DNA of 64,000 nucleotides, from positions 682,001 to 746,000 of the forward strand of contig JAQJZZ010000007.1 in NCBI GenBank assembly GCA_030077755.1, written 5' to 3'. Both the position numbers and the translations under genes were made by a program. Shown piece after piece: positions 12,345 through 25,378 of the stretch. A model generated the notes under the pieces. It saw nothing but the letters and a program-made list of their open reading frames with translations, searched no databases and was not told the DNA's origin. This DNA comes from Filosporella fistucella. Its lineage: Eukaryota; Ascomycota; Leotiomycetes; Helotiales. The stretch's first letter is position 1. Each line of letters begins with the position of its first letter.

Positions 12345-15300
12345 TTACCAGTACTGGTATCCAGGTGGCTTCGACCACGGAACAGCTGGAGGAGGATGTG
12401 GTGGTGGAGCTGGTTGGACGATCGCAGGTCTGGGAACGCCATTATTGTTATGGTATCCGATGCCATCCATTTGTTTAATCATCTCGCAGGCTGGAGAATA
12501 GATTGACGAAACAAATTTGAAATTGGAAAGTTGTTTTGGGGTCCATCTTGCCTCTTCTCCGATCTCCAGATTCTGGTTCTGGTGGAAATACTCATTAGCC
12601 AGCGTGTTAGAGATGCTAGCTTCACACCACTTTGCAAGTTTTTCGCATGGCTTAGAATCACTAGGGACTGGAAGTCCTCTCTGGATAAACAAAGCCTTGC
12701 CTGGAACATGCAAGTGGATGACGTCCAAAGACTGGACTTGAGAAATGTGGAGTGCCGTCTTGGAATTCACACCCGGGTAGTGAGCTGTTTGTCGGACATT
12801 GAGATCGACGACCAGATATCGACGCATATCACCTTCCGTGATAGTCCAACTCAAATTTGGCTCGGTTGAACCGGTCCTGTTCAGCATTAGCAGACAATTT
12901 ACAATTCGCCTGAATTTGTACTTACGGAATATAAAGACTTTGATTGATGTTTTCCGCCAATGAGCCGTAGATCTCTTCGAGTTCTCCACCTGAAGGGGAG
13001 CCTCTAGCAAAAATTCTGAAATCCCAGTGTCTCTTTGTTCCATGAACATAGATATTGCCAAGCTCACTCCAGGCTTTGATTTGGGGCGACGCCGATTTCT
13101 CACCATCAATGATGATCTTGAATGTGTTGCTCGTATCAAGATCAAAAAAGATCCACTCAAAGGAAACCTCGCATGTTGGTGAGTCGTGGTGCCAGAGATG
13201 TTGGCCCTTGGTATCTTTCATCTCAATCAGATATTGCATCTCTGCAGGCAGAGTAGTCAAGATATTAGTGAAGTAGACACGAGCACCGTGTTCTGGATTG
13301 AGAACAGTCTTGTTCAGGTGAAACGAGTCGTACGGTTTGTCATCCGCCATTTCAGAGCTGCCGAAGGAGACGAATTCAGACTTGATACCTCGATAAATGA
13401 TACGACCAAACTCTGCGTGCACTGTGAGTTCTCCTCTAAAGCCAACCAGGCGCTCCAACAGCGCGTTGAAATTAGGCTCAATGTCACTGACAAACGCGGG
13501 ACGGGGATCGTTGTAGACTTCGGGGACGACGTATCCAATTCTATGACCACTGCGAAATCTTGGCATTTCGGGTGCTTCAAGTCTGCCTGCGAATGGATTT
13601 TTCTTTGGCTTTGGAGCCATTTGATTCATCGTGTTATGAAATATTCGCGTCGCAACTTCATCGAATCGTTGGAGATTTTCCAATTGTGAGGACGCAACAA
13701 TCGGAGCGGATGGCTGAATAACGGGATAATCGAAAGTCGAGATTGAGTCGTCTAGAATGTTCTGCTGGTTAACAGATTGTTTTGAGTTGTCCAGAATATT
13801 CTGCTGCTCAAGCGTTTCGTTTGAGGTGGAGACTTCTGCTACCTTTGGGACTTTTGCAACCTTTGGGACTTTTGCGTCGACCAGAGATTTGGTCGATTGA
13901 GAGGAAGTTCGTACAGGACTACCATTATGCATAGGCAGTCTTATGGGCCACAAAGGTTCCTGGAGAATCGCTTTTTCATCTCCCATACCCTCAGGGACAA
14001 CTGGTGCAATTGTCACAAGACGCTTGGTCGGACTTTGATATTTCTCAGGGACATACTCCTTGTATGTATCCCAGGAAGCTTTCACAGTTTGTGAACCTAT
14101 TCAAAATTAGTCTGGCTGTTGAAGACATGATTATCTTACTGGGTGCATCAGCGTACCATTGGCAGGTCCACCATTCTTGTAACCGTAGGATGAACCATTA
14201 GGTCGAAGTGATGGCTTTGTCCTGGGTGGTGGTAAGTTTTCCGCCCACTTCATAATCTGCTCTGACCCCTTCGACGGCAGAGAAGGCGCAGCTACTTCAG
14301 GCACTGCTGCAGGAGGATTGACTGGCACAGCAGTGGGGAATCTGACCAGTCGCATGGGGTCATCTCCTTTGCCCAGGAAGACATAACCTCTCCATTGCTT
14401 CCATGATGTGTCACCATCCCGATCCTTGATGACAGGAGAAATATTGAGCTTCTTTACCATGTGGTATGTACCAACGGTTTCGTTGAGCTCAGCAAGGCGG
14501 ACTGTAATTCCTTCATGGATATTTTCGTACTCATGGACACCAGGATCATGCGCCTCTGCATCCATGTTACTCAGTAAGGTTGTCTCAAGGTACTTCATCC
14601 GAACGAGAGTGAAGGGCTTCAAAATAAAGCGAAATTGCGCAATACTCTCGGTATAGTATGCATTGTGAATGAAAATGTTGGGCCACTACCACTGTGTCAG
14701 TTCGCATTCAACGGCTTAATGATCGTCACTTACATAATATTCTTGGATAACGTTTAACTTGTGCAACGCCATCTCACACGCCTCTTGGGAGTCGGCGGCA
14801 ACGTAGACAACTCGTGCTCTGCTCTCCAGCATCTCGATAGCACAGCCAGTGATTTGACGGAGCTCGTCTAAATTCTTCTCGGAAATGTAATCATGAATAT
14901 CAAACTGTTTGGATATCCATCGGTAGTGGTGCTTGAATTCTTGCGTTGAGTCTGGGAAGTCTGAAGTCGCACCGGCTGCAGGTTTTTCGATTGAAGTCTC
15001 TGCGTTGGCTGGTGGCTGACTGGTTTTTCTCAGTATAGCAAGGCGTTGTATCTTGGTGCTCTCGATCTTCGGTCCAGTTAGAAAGTTGATCAATGCAAAT
15101 TCTGAATATTTGTACTTACTACTTCGGAAGTATCAAGATCGAAGTCCTCGAAGATATCGCCCTCATCCCCTGTGGATAGTCTGATCTCCTCTTCAATGAT
15201 AGCCCGGAGAATATCGTGGAAACAACTGTAGCATCTGCTGACATCTCCAACAGTGCATCGGATTTTGAAGAGATTCTCATTTTCTAGCCACTCAACTTCA

Positions 15301-15775
15301 ACTTTCTATAGAGCGAGTCAGCTAAATTCTGTGTGGCTAGAAGGAAAATTAAGCCAAAGTATTGAGTAGGAGAATATGTAGAGTCTCCCAATTTCTTCGT
15401 GTGCTAATTTTGATCGAGTTGAATGGGCCCTAACATGGCATAAGATTTGCTCCATGGCTGACGATAGAGTGCTAGACGAAAGTAATCAACGCCCACCAAA
15501 TGCGGCCACTCGGGCAGCCGGTCGCTATGCCACAAGAGACTTTGTTGATAAAGAAAACCAATAGCTGCTTAACCAAACAAAGACAAAGACTGTCAACTTA
15601 CACGAGGGAACTTCTCAGCGAATCTATTCTTCACAGCACGAACACCATCTGGCTTGAAGTGCCATTCCGTAGCAATAGTGATTGATCGGCTGAGAGGAAG
15701 GCTACCTCTGATGTCGGAGACAACAGACTGCTGTGTAGGTCTGTAAGAAACACTGGTAGGTGCGTAAAGAGACAT
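12345..15775 (-). CDS. Large fungal protein with KH-like segment and C-terminal uncharacterised domain
   Basis: Six exons: 15775..15602, 15305..15120, 15066..14734, 14685..14157, 14096..12926 and 12876..12345, 974 residues. Introns 2-5 are 48-60 nt with CTRAC branch points; intron 1 is longer (296 nt) and is the least certain junction. Around residues 205-230, ISEKNLDELRQITGCAIEML followed by a beta-rich SRARVVYVAADS resembles a KH-type nucleic-acid fold. The central part is disordered, with a repeated AKVPKVAKVPKVAE. Residues from about 575 on (HRIGYVVPEVYNDPRPAF, FGRIIYRGIK, HWDFRIFARG) form a long mixed alpha/beta domain that I take for a fungus-specific domain of unknown function (DUF7905-like; from memory, uncertain). 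The C-terminus is proline-rich. RNA binding is inference only. Confidence 0.8.
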
Positions 15776-16085
15776 GTTGGTCTGCAAACCGAACGATCAA
15801 GGTACTATTGGAGGTCTAGTAAGGTGCTCGGTTGGTATCAAAGACAACAGGCAGTAATAGAGGAATCCGGGCACATACCTACTTCTGGGCTCAAAGGGTA
15901 TCTAGTAAATGTAAGCTAAAGCTGAATGTGCTTCTTGTGATTTCAAGGATGTGCAATGACAGCAGCGAGGCGACCAGCAATTGAAAGGCCGGCTGAGGCT
16001 TGATGGTGAGGATGTGAGCTGGAGGAGCCGAGGAGAGACGACTCTCTGTATGAGTCGCCGACCAGTGGGAGGCGTAATTGTAGGA

Positions 16086-16320
16086 GCGTGTCTTACAGCG
16101 CGCCTGCCAGAGAATTGAGGGTGTAGTTGGTCTAGATGAGCTCAGTGCTGGTTGCTTCTGTCTATCAGTAGAGCTAAGTCCAAGGGACGTGACTTGCAGC
16201 GCGCTGGCCTAGCCTTTAGTATCAAGGGGTATATTGGCTAGAGATTGAGAGGGGCTTCTCTAATGTGAGTAGATGGTCAGCGTACGCCACAGTATTGAGG
16301 ACGTGTTTCTCAGCGCGCTG
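16086..16320 (+). repeat. Three degenerate copies of a GC-rich motif, about 100-114 bp apart
   Basis: Copies start near 16086, 16186 and 16300. Each reads roughly (g/a)cgtg(t/a)(c/t)tt followed by a CAGCGCGC core. The sequence between copies is only weakly similar, so this may be a decayed tandem array or a set of binding sites. Confidence 0.4.
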
Positions 16321-18700
16321 GATTTACCTTCAGGCTTGATATCAAGAGTAATAGCACACCTTGTTGAGGGAGGCAAGGAGGGGTTGTCAGCAGGCCTTGC
16401 GTTTGCTAGAGATGTGGGCCGTCGCAGGAGACCAAAGATGCAGAGGCTGATTCCATTAGCATTGGCATAGAGCGAGGTAGGCAGGCAATGGGTACAACCT
16501 CTGGGCGGCTCACACCCGAAGGCTGGATTCGGCTGAGCACCAAATACTGAGATTACCCCACAAGCGACTTCAGATCTACCACGCCTTAAACCTGAAAGGA
16601 GGAGATTAGTGATGTCCTATGTTTGCACCGTCTTTGTTGACAGGATCGAAGTACCAGCCAAAGTGGCACAAAGAAGACCAATGTCAATGATTGAGAGAAA
16701 CGAAGAATTGATCACAATTGAAATGCTCTGCAATAGACGAAACTTTGGGAATGGTGCTTGCTTGCTTTGAAGACTTTGGAGAAAGGTAAAAGCGTACAGC
16801 AGGAAGTTTGTGGTGAATGTTTGTGTGGTGGCGAGAAAGGAGGGAAGGAGGCCGTCAACAAAGGTCTTTCCCAAGTCGGTGGCCTGAGGACGACGAGCTA
16901 TCGTCAGGACGACCACAATTTGCATCATTGGCGGAAGGCAATAGCCATAGATTAGCCATGTATCTTGAGCTTCAGGGCAGAGATGATATCGTGGCGGATG
17001 AGTGTGCTCTTGTATAGTGGTGAGGGCCGTGGGTGTTAGTGTAGTCCGTGCACCAACCCCTTAAACGAGCTATCAAGACGATCTTTTTGATGCTGTCATC
17101 CCAGTACTTGTGCCAAATAGCCAGTGGAAAGGCAGCATGCATTTGCATTTACAACTCAAAGGCTACCGAGCTGTAATGGACAAGTCTTCTTGCCTCTCCA
17201 CAGGCCGCAATGCCAGTCAGGTCCCATCAGTGCAAGAGTAGTGGCCCTATTCGAGCTCAAACCAAACCTCAGAGAAATGGAGAGGTACTACCCCCCGGTA
17301 ATGTATTTGCAGATACCAATAGCGAAGTAGAAGGACCCTCTTTTGCCAGGCATGAAACTATGCCAAGTATGAGTTACAAACGAAGAGACATTTACAAGTC
17401 TCCGTAGGTAAGCTCTGTCGTTCAATACAGCTACTCACAGCGGCACGCAACATAGCATAAGCTCTGGCTAATGATCAGATAGGAGGCTAACAAAGCAAGG
17501 GCAAATGAATTGAACACCCACCGCTGGGGGAAGCAAAACTCGAAGCAAGTGCAATGTAATAATGCTTAATAGCTGCAATCAAAAGTTGATAGCCTCAAGG
17601 CAAATGGAATGCTACCACTCACCAAACGCTTTCCAGACCTCTAGCCCCTATTTTCAACACAATACCAATAACATAGCAAAAACACACCAAGCGAAATGGA
17701 GTCCGCTCCTCCAGCCAGCAAGCAGGGAATCCTTGACAAGTTGAAAGTACCAGCTCTGGAAGAAACTACTTCTATCCCCCTACCAGGCACAGAGCATTGT
17801 CAAATTGTACACAGCACCAGCATTTTGAAACTCAAAAACCAAAACCTCAAAGCCCACCTACCTACAAATCATCATTCAAATGATAAAATACCCTCAACGG
17901 ACACAAGACAACCAAAGAATCAAAGCCCATCCATTCTTCTCCCTCCAGTCCCACTTCTACTATCTTAAACACCTAAACAACATCAAATCTAATGTACAGA
18001 CCTCTCTCCTCCTTTAAACGGAGAGATGATACTGAGAGCAGTGAGCAACGCCAAACACCATACAGCTCTCCAGCTTTCAGGTCTGGTCCATCATGAGAAG
18101 CAGAAACAGACATAAGACCAAATCAAATCAAAGTAGTGCCAAATCCATCATCATTCATGAAGTAAACCTTCTTTAAACCCATCTCAATGCCTTCCGAATA
18201 TAATAGACAGCGCACATCCTCTATCGCCCAATAAGCCACCTCGAACAACACATGCCCCCCACTGAGCTCAAAACCACCTCCCGCCTCCTCTCCACACCCC
18301 AATCCAGAAATAAGCACACAATTAAAATCAGACTCGAGTTTCGTGTCATAAGCCTCTCTTCATATAGGTAGGCAAAAATCCCTATCTTATCCTAAAAACC
18401 CCAAATGCATCCTATGCAACATGCTAAAAGAACCGCATACAATGCAATGCAACAAAACGCACCACCGAAGAATCATAGCGCAGAAAACACCGGGTGGAGA
18501 ATGATAGACAGATAGACAGTAGGAGAATCGTTTGCTCTACTTCCGCCTCTCAGTTGGGGTGAGAAGTGGTAGAGAGAGTATTTTTCGTAATAGAGATTTT
18601 TGCTTGCTCTGGTTCTTGATCAAGTTGAGTTGGAGAATGTCTGGCATAGCTCTTTTTGGGTATGCCGGCTGTGCCTCGTTTGTAGATCTTCCTGTGGTCA

Positions 18701-18738
18701 GAGGTAGAGGTAGAGGTAGAGGTAGAGGTAGAGGTAGA
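18701..18738 (+). repeat. Hexanucleotide microsatellite (GAGGTA)n
   Basis: A little over six exact units of GAGGTA run without interruption. It lies about 80 bp beyond the stop codon of the SHE3-like gene, probably in its 3' flank or UTR. Confidence 0.95.
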
Positions 18739-18818
18739 CAGGCAGTAGCCAAAATGCTCCACGACTCTCAATAAGCAGACCAGCATAGAAAAGAAGGGTA
18801 TCAACACCAGATCCCACA

Positions 18819-20324
18819 CTATTCCACACCCCTAACATCTCTCTTAACACCCAGCGCCCATTTCAACTCCCCCAGCACTCTCTGTGTCTCCAACAAAGCC
18901 ATCTCATTCCTCTCCTCCTGCTCTCTAGCTCTCCTCTTGATGCCCTCCAAGCTCTCTTCCTGAAGAACCTTATATTTCCCAAACGCCATCTCGATGCCTT
19001 CTTTCTCTCTCTGTAACCTCTCTAGTTGTTCCGCTTGCTGATCACAAAGTCCTTGAAGCATGTTCATCCTCCTATCATCTGCCCTCCTTTCCTCGACCAA
19101 GGTACTGATTTCCGTGCCGAGTTTGGAGACTGTGCGTGAGACTTCAGCACCTTGTTCTTTCCAATGCGATGTCATAGCTTTGTTCCTCCCTTCCATTAAT
19201 GCAGCATATGTTTGCGCCTCTTCCACTTTCTTCTTACACTCCTCCTGCATCTGTTCCATAGCCTCTCGCCACCCCCTTTCCCTCTCAATAGCAGCCTCAG
19301 CCCTCTGCTTCTCCGCCTCGATCTGTGCTTTCATCTCAGCGACCTGTCGTTCCCTCCTCTTCAAAAGTGTCTTATTAATCGCCGCATCATGTAATTTACT
19401 ATCGTATTCCGCAGCCAAGGCCTCCATCTTCCCCTCTGCCATCTTGACAGCCTGTTTACTCTCCTCCTGCCTCAGCCGCTCTAGATTCAGATCCCGTTTC
19501 AACATATCGTTCTCGCCCATCAATCTCTCAATCACTCGTCCGCTTTTTCCGAGATTGGCGCGCCCGACTGCGGAACTCCATTGCGGTATCCCAGGTGCAG
19601 AAGGAGATGCAGACAGCCCGTTTCCGTTGCTAGAGCCGCTATCTTCAGGCACATGTAATTGATTAGTCGTAGGAAATGACCTAGTCGGCCCAAACTCTGA
19701 TGATATCTTCCTGACCACGCCGTTGCCTACTGCGAGGTTGGAATTCTGCCTTATAGGCACTGGAATAGGTTGTGGGTATGGTATTTGCGGTAGTGTTTTC
19801 GTAGAATGAGGCATCGCACTATCGCTTCTACTTATGCGTCTCCCGCCACCGTCGCTCCCTGAAGGACTAGTATCGAGATGTGAGGGTTCGGAGGGCACGG
19901 AACGGATCGTACCGTTTGGGGTTTTTGCAGTGCTGCGTTGTTGATCGCGCGGAGGTGTGTTTGATTTGTTCAGCGCGTTCATTGCGTTGTGAGATACTGG
20001 AGAGAGAGTTCGGACTGGTACATCGATAGCTTCGAAGTCCGAGTCGCTGCCAGCTCTAGGTTTTGAATCTGAGAGAAAGAAACCCATTAGCACAGGCGTC
20101 ATGGAAGATCAAAAAAACCTGGACACGTTGAATCTGAACATCGATTTGGACACATGAAGACAAATATGAGGTGATTGTGTCCCCTTGGTGTCACAGTATT
20201 CAATAGGCCCAGGATGGGACAGCGGCGAACAAAGGAAAGACCGTTTACCAGCAGAATCCGTATGAATCCGTATAGACCGGTGTACAGTAGAATCCGGCGT
20301 TGGATGTGTTTCTCGAGCGATCAT
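18819..20324 (-). CDS. she3: SHE3-like coiled-coil protein
   Basis: Two exons: 20324..20249 and 20068..18819, 441 residues. The splice acceptor follows a GCTAATG branch point and a clear pyrimidine tract (TTTCTTTCTCTCAG). The minus-strand ATG at 20324 joins in phase as G|AT; the alternative ATG slightly upstream of it would not keep the frame. Residues about 1-190 are disordered and Ser/Pro-rich. From about 205 (GKSGRVIERLMGENDMLKRD) to near the end, a long coiled coil runs with LLKRRERQVAEMKAQIEAEK and similar heptads. This matches what databases annotate in filamentous ascomycetes as SWI5-dependent HO expression protein 3. In yeast, She3 is the adaptor between myosin and She2 on localised mRNA; whether that role holds here is unknown. 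Confidence 0.7.
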
Positions 20325-21967
20325 CGCTCATGTCTGTCTATCCCAACGATCCGCAGGTAGGCCTATGACCTCGTTCGATCAGTATCAATGTCGGTGAATT
20401 AATAAGGCTCTCCTCCACCGCGCGCAGTTAGTGTCGCTGCGAGGTGAACAACAAGACAATAGCGGGTGAATAATGTATTGCAAGTATGTAAGCAAATTTC
20501 ATACAATGAGTAGGTAGGGTATGGTATGGTATGGTGTAGTGATTCTCCTATCTGGCTATGTTGGTAAGTGTGCTTTGTGCTTGTGCTTGTCTGTAAAGAT
20601 GAGCGCACTGACAATAAAGTGCAGTTCCGACGCAGGCTTCTGAATAAGGCTGACATTGATACTCGCAGCGAGACTTCCAATGAGTGGTCGTCGACGCGGC
20701 AACTCGGCCCCTGTACCACACTATACGGGATTCAGGATGGCAGTACTTACCCCTGCATAAGCAGGAACTGCAGTGCCTGAGTGCTTCCGCTCCCCTTGAA
20801 CTCTTGACTGCTTTCCTCCACTGATTTCACTGCCACATCCAACCACATCCACTCCTACTACATCTCAGCCATACATCTCAGCCAGCGGCTTCCCACCTGC
20901 ACCATCATTACACCATCCGATGATCCTGAAACCCGGGTCCAGGTCTCCGTACACGCCGTTTTGTTTCTAATTGGGAGAACTAGAGGGAGTGGCTATCTGC
21001 TGCCGAGTCTGGGAGCAGGCAAGTTGCCTCGAGGAGGATATTAAATGTTCAAGCAGTTTGCTAAGTTGATGCAATTTTCAGCCAGTTATTTCTTCTTCTT
21101 AATTGGGATTATTTGGTTTAAATGAAGTCAGACGGTTCTTTTGCCACTCCGTTTTTCTATTACTATCCCCTATTTGATTACCTCCCTGGCCAATTATCAT
21201 TGCCCGTATACTTTTCCTTTCCTTCCACCTTTTAACTCCTTCCACCCGCACAGGTACAGCAAACCATCAGCACTTGCGACATCCGAATCCCATCCCTAAA
21301 ATTCAAGGATCCCCCACAAAGGCAACGAGAGACTCGATTAAGCACAGAAGGCCTACGGAACGTTCTTTCTTTAGGCTCAATTCGTGCGACGGCTTATGCG
21401 ATGATTCTTGGCCAATGCGATTGGGTGCCATGCAGGATGGGGGCTTGATATAGGGAGGGAGATGGAATTAATGGGAAATTGAAAAAAATAAAGACAGTTG
21501 CTCCAAAGTTTGGATGGAGGTATCAAGATTAAGGCTACTTTGGTTGGTACTTTTTGCCTCAGTAGTATTGTCAATGAACTGAAGGGTGCCATTGTAATTT
21601 GCATCCCCATCTCACGGGCCACGATGGGTGTCGATAAACTTCACAAATGAACCTGTAGCATTGACGAAAGAGCTATCATTCTTCGTCCAGATGAACTGGA
21701 GTAAGCGTCAAATCTAGCCCGATTTCGTATCTGGTTTCCCTTCTGTCTTAATGTCTTAAAGGGTTCTGAAAAAAGCACTTCGGCCCATGATATCCATGAG
21801 GGCCAAATATAGAATTGTTACAAGAAAGGCTTCCTTCATCCATTCCTTTTATGCATCTCGAATATCCCTTATTCAACCCAATACGCCACCCAATGCTCAA
21901 GTAGAATACAGGCCCAAGCGCCCCAAAAGCATTGCTATTTTGTCCAAGTATTTTCACTAACCTGTAC
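20325..21967. other. Gene-free intergenic region
   Basis: About 1.6 kb between the SHE3-like start and the PTA1 stop. Short frames here have no recognisable families. The part at 20400-20800 probably holds the SHE3-like promoter. Pyrimidine-rich runs at 21170-21250 resemble a fungal promoter or leader, but no gene follows. Confidence 0.4.
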
Positions 21968-24529
21968 TTAAGAGGCGACAGCAACTTCGTTTCCGTTCGG
22001 TTTCTGCTCTCCCTCTGGTTCTTTTAGTCGTTCTCCGAGACCGGGTCTCCATTTTGTAAAGAGCTTAACGGCTATCGGTCTTGCATCCTCATCTACGATT
22101 CATTAGCGCATTCCTGAAATGTAATAGAAATACCTACAAGTCATCCAGACATCCTCTACGGCATCAAGCACCAGTTCTCTCACCGGTGGTCTGTAAGCAA
22201 CAAGAAATAACAGGCTCTGCAATGCCATATTGACCGTAGCAGGGTCTCTGCACATTCCTTTGATTCTCTCAAGAACCTCGGCACTAATCCCAGGAATCTC
22301 CCCGAGAAATCTGATCACCAATGCTCTGTCCTGACCATCGAGGTAAGGAACCATACCATCAAGTACCTTCAGAACCCACTTCTCGTAATGCAGAACCGCC
22401 TCTTCGCCTGACTTCATTTGCATCTTGTCGTTGTACCATTCCTCACAGAGCCATGCAAGAGCGGTATCGATCCGCTTGCGGAAGTCCTCCATGACGTACG
22501 AGTACAATGTTTGGCGTACAATGTCGCTTAGACCAAAACTACTTTGTTTTGATTCAACTTTCACAGGTCCTACTGGTTCCTCTAGACCGGCTGAAGCTCG
22601 TGTTGCTAATCGCGTAAAAATCGTAACCCATGAGTCTTTGTCGTATGCACTAGCAGCAAGTCTGTTGATGCCCGCCTTTGACTTCTTGCCCTTCTCTTCT
22701 AAACTTTGCATCGCACTGAAGACTCTGGAAATGGTTCCTTGCCCGATTTGAGCTGCTTGTTCGGAAGTCAATGGAGCTGGAGGGGGCAATGTGAAAGGGC
22801 CAAGGGTCATGGTAGGCGCAGGAACAGGTTCATCCTCCGGTGGAGCATTGTCGAGCTTGTTAAGAATTTGCTCTGTATCTTCTGCAGAGTAAAAGTCGGG
22901 CTCATAGTCGTCGTCTTCCTCTTCAACTCCCAAAGGAGCTGTGGCAGCATCTAAAGCTTCTGGCTTTATGACGACATTGAGAGAGTTGTATCTTTGACGT
23001 ATTCCCTGATTTATTAGACAATGCTCCACAACGGTGTGGCAGGACTTACATCAATGGCTTGATTGAGAGTGTTTGCATCGAGCCTTTGCAAGATAGTGAT
23101 CCCAATTTTAACAACCAAGTCCTCTGATAATTGTGCAACATCAAACGACTTTAAAGCCTCATCGGTCGTCACAGTATATAGCTCGGCAACGGTATGCGAT
23201 CCAGGCTTAAGCGGAGGCACTTCAAATTTGGGCTTGATGTTGACTTGCGCAGCGAGCTTCTGTCGTTTCGCTGCATCGAGGCCATCGGTAGGCTCAGGAG
23301 GTCCACGCTTTCGACTTGATTCATCAAAGATGTCTGACTTTGACCGCATCATGCGTTCGACATATTGTTGGATACGCCCAGCAAGCGGATTTTGGTTATC
23401 GCTATCATCAATCAGCAATGATTTATGAGAGCATTTGAAAGACACGTACCGTTTGAGAACATGTACAAGAAGCGATCTCGTGGTTTTCTCCATAGATTTG
23501 ACCATTACACGTAGCTTTGGGGTCATAGGGGAGTTGGCTTGCTTAAGGGGATTGAAATTAAGGATGACATTCAAGATTTTATTGGCAATATGTGGGCGGG
23601 CACGAATGAGAATAGAGAGTGAGTTCAGAGTGGCATCAACAAGCACAGCATCGCTATTTTGATCAGTGAGTGGGACGAGGGAGGGTATTCAACTTACCTG
23701 ACGCTTTCTTGGAACACGAACAACATCCTATCCAGCAGACCAGATGCTTCAGCTTCGAGATTCTTGGGGGGTATGAGAGTATGGTTTTGCGGAACCATGG
23801 ACAGAGACACTTCGAAGGGATCACCGCGCTATTTGCCGTCAGTAAGTGTATGAATATTCATTGAGCCTGGCATTGTCATACCCTTGGATCGGCATCAGGC
23901 CCTTTCGTTTGGACCAGTACAACCCTCTGAGCAAATTTAATGCAGCATATCCGAACACCAGGAGGGGCAGTATCCCATATCCGTAGAATTCTTGATTTAA
24001 TAGCAAGCATCTTCTCCCAAGTTGGGCCATCATACGGATTGTTGATACTGTTCAGGGATACATGTTAGATCATCCATTTCAGTTTGTGTATTTCCATGGC
24101 CATTGAGCGTAAAGGAGAGTTTCAACAGCGCAGGCAATGGCAAGGTCTCATCGATATGCACGTTTTTACTGGAAAGGGGGTTGCAACGTACATCCATCTG
24201 AACACCAAAGGATATATGCTGGCAGCTGTCTGCACAACACTCTTGACCACAGCAGGATCCTCCTGTGGGTTCTCAATCAAAGCCTTGAGTGTATCCAAGA
24301 CTATTAAACTCATGGCCTCTTTTTGTTGTGCGGGTATTGAAGGACTAGAAAAAGTCTCCGCAAAGAAATCGGATACCCATCGTCGTAACTCAACTCTGGC
24401 ACCAGGTCCAACTATAGGCAGGATTCCTTGTATGATTTGAGGGTAGTAATTGGCATCGCTGAGAACCAGTTTCCGAGCATCGTCGAGTTGCTTTATTTGC
24501 TGTTCTACCGACATTGCGGGTGAAGCCAT
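21968..24529 (-). CDS. pta1: mRNA cleavage/polyadenylation factor Pta1 (symplekin-like)
   Basis: Seven exons: 24529..24192, 24047..23882, 23828..23698, 23653..23450, 23401..23050, 23005..22138 and 22092..21968, 727 residues. All phases close; introns are 44-144 nt. The N-terminus (QQIKQLDDARKLVLSDANYY, then ELRRWVSDFFAETFSSP) and the following INNPYDGPTWEKMLAIK and FAQRVVLVQTKGPDADPR blocks match the Pta1/symplekin N-terminal HEAT-type region (about residues 10-320). A short Lys/Pro-rich linker and a C-terminal helical region follow. Known role: scaffold of the cleavage and polyadenylation factor, joining the endonuclease/poly(A) polymerase module and the Ssu72 phosphatase. It is divergent from COA3, with 849 bp between start codons. 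Confidence 0.92.
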
Positions 24530-25378
24530 CGTGAGGGATTGGAGCCTTTGACAGAAGCTTACAGTAGTTGTAGAAAACAGGCAACGTAATGATCACACTG
24601 CGCCTAAGACTTGGATATGTTGTTATCGAAAAAGTGAATACGTCCTTCCCAACTTCAGCGTTGATTTCGTGCTCTAACTTCCCTCTTTCTTAACAGTTGG
24701 ACTGTGCTGTAGTTGTAATGTAAGACTGGGTTCATGGGATGGTTGTAATCGTCCCTTCAGACGGGATTATCGTTGGGATCTGCCGTTACAAGCAGCTCTA
24801 GATGTCGGAGATATGGGCGCCTTCGAAGATACTGACAGAGCTCTACAGAGATATCTAAAACTGGCTGCGTGAGACAAAATCTGGTCGCATCGATCCCCAA
24901 TTCCCTCCCCGAACTACTTCTCTCCAGTATTATTACCTGGCAGCTCGATGATGTATGTTCCAGAACCAAATGAATGCAGATGAGGAAGTACTGGGAATGT
25001 GAAAGTGGATTTTAGAAGTTGTTAATCACTCGAAATCCTCGCTCGAACCCGTTTCGATAGTAATTCGTGTCTGCTCCCCAGTACTCTTCCTGTTATTTGC
25101 GTCCAGTCGAATATCTGCAGAAGCCCAACACTCGTCAGAATTGTTCATTCTGGTTGCGTTGTTGTACTCAAAAGCAGAGGAACAAAGAAATGCGATCAGT
25201 ATCCTTGGACGCGCCTTCGTCGCTTCACGTCCAGCACAGCTTGACTTGAAGTTGCGAAATCTGACAAGGGTGTGCGGGCAGCTAAGCCACATTAGGCGAT
25301 TAGAACTTCAAAAGTGCTCTGAGGTGGTTCGACATTCAATGAATTCAAGTGCACCCTTTGCAATTTGCAATCATCAAG
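24530..25378. other. Divergent intergenic region pta1 / coa3
   Basis: The 849 bp must carry the promoters of both genes. Small open frames on each strand show no recognised family, and no repeat was noticed. Confidence 0.4.

Larger units (their letters stand above)
15776..18818. other. Three-kilobase gene-free stretch
   Basis: No supported gene lies between the KH-like gene and the SHE3-like gene. Contents noticed: a three-copy degenerate motif (16086-16320), a 90-codon plus-strand frame starting at 17696 (MESAPPASKQGILDKLK) in a good start context but without a recognisable continuation, a minus-strand frame at 18317..18123, and a (GAGGTA)n hexamer repeat. Part may be a long 5' leader of the KH-like gene. 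Confidence 0.4.

Noticed and set aside
15061..15126. Apparent frameshift between exons 2 and 3 of the KH-like gene
   Set aside because: A 53-nt intron (15119..15067) with GTAAGT, CTAAC and AAG ends joins both frames in phase, so no lesion is needed.
16617..16928. 103-codon minus-strand frame
   Set aside because: It has no recognisable family and ordinary composition of a chance frame in a gene-free stretch.
19060..19662. 200-codon plus-strand frame
   Set aside because: It is antisense to the SHE3-like coiled coil and has no family of its own.
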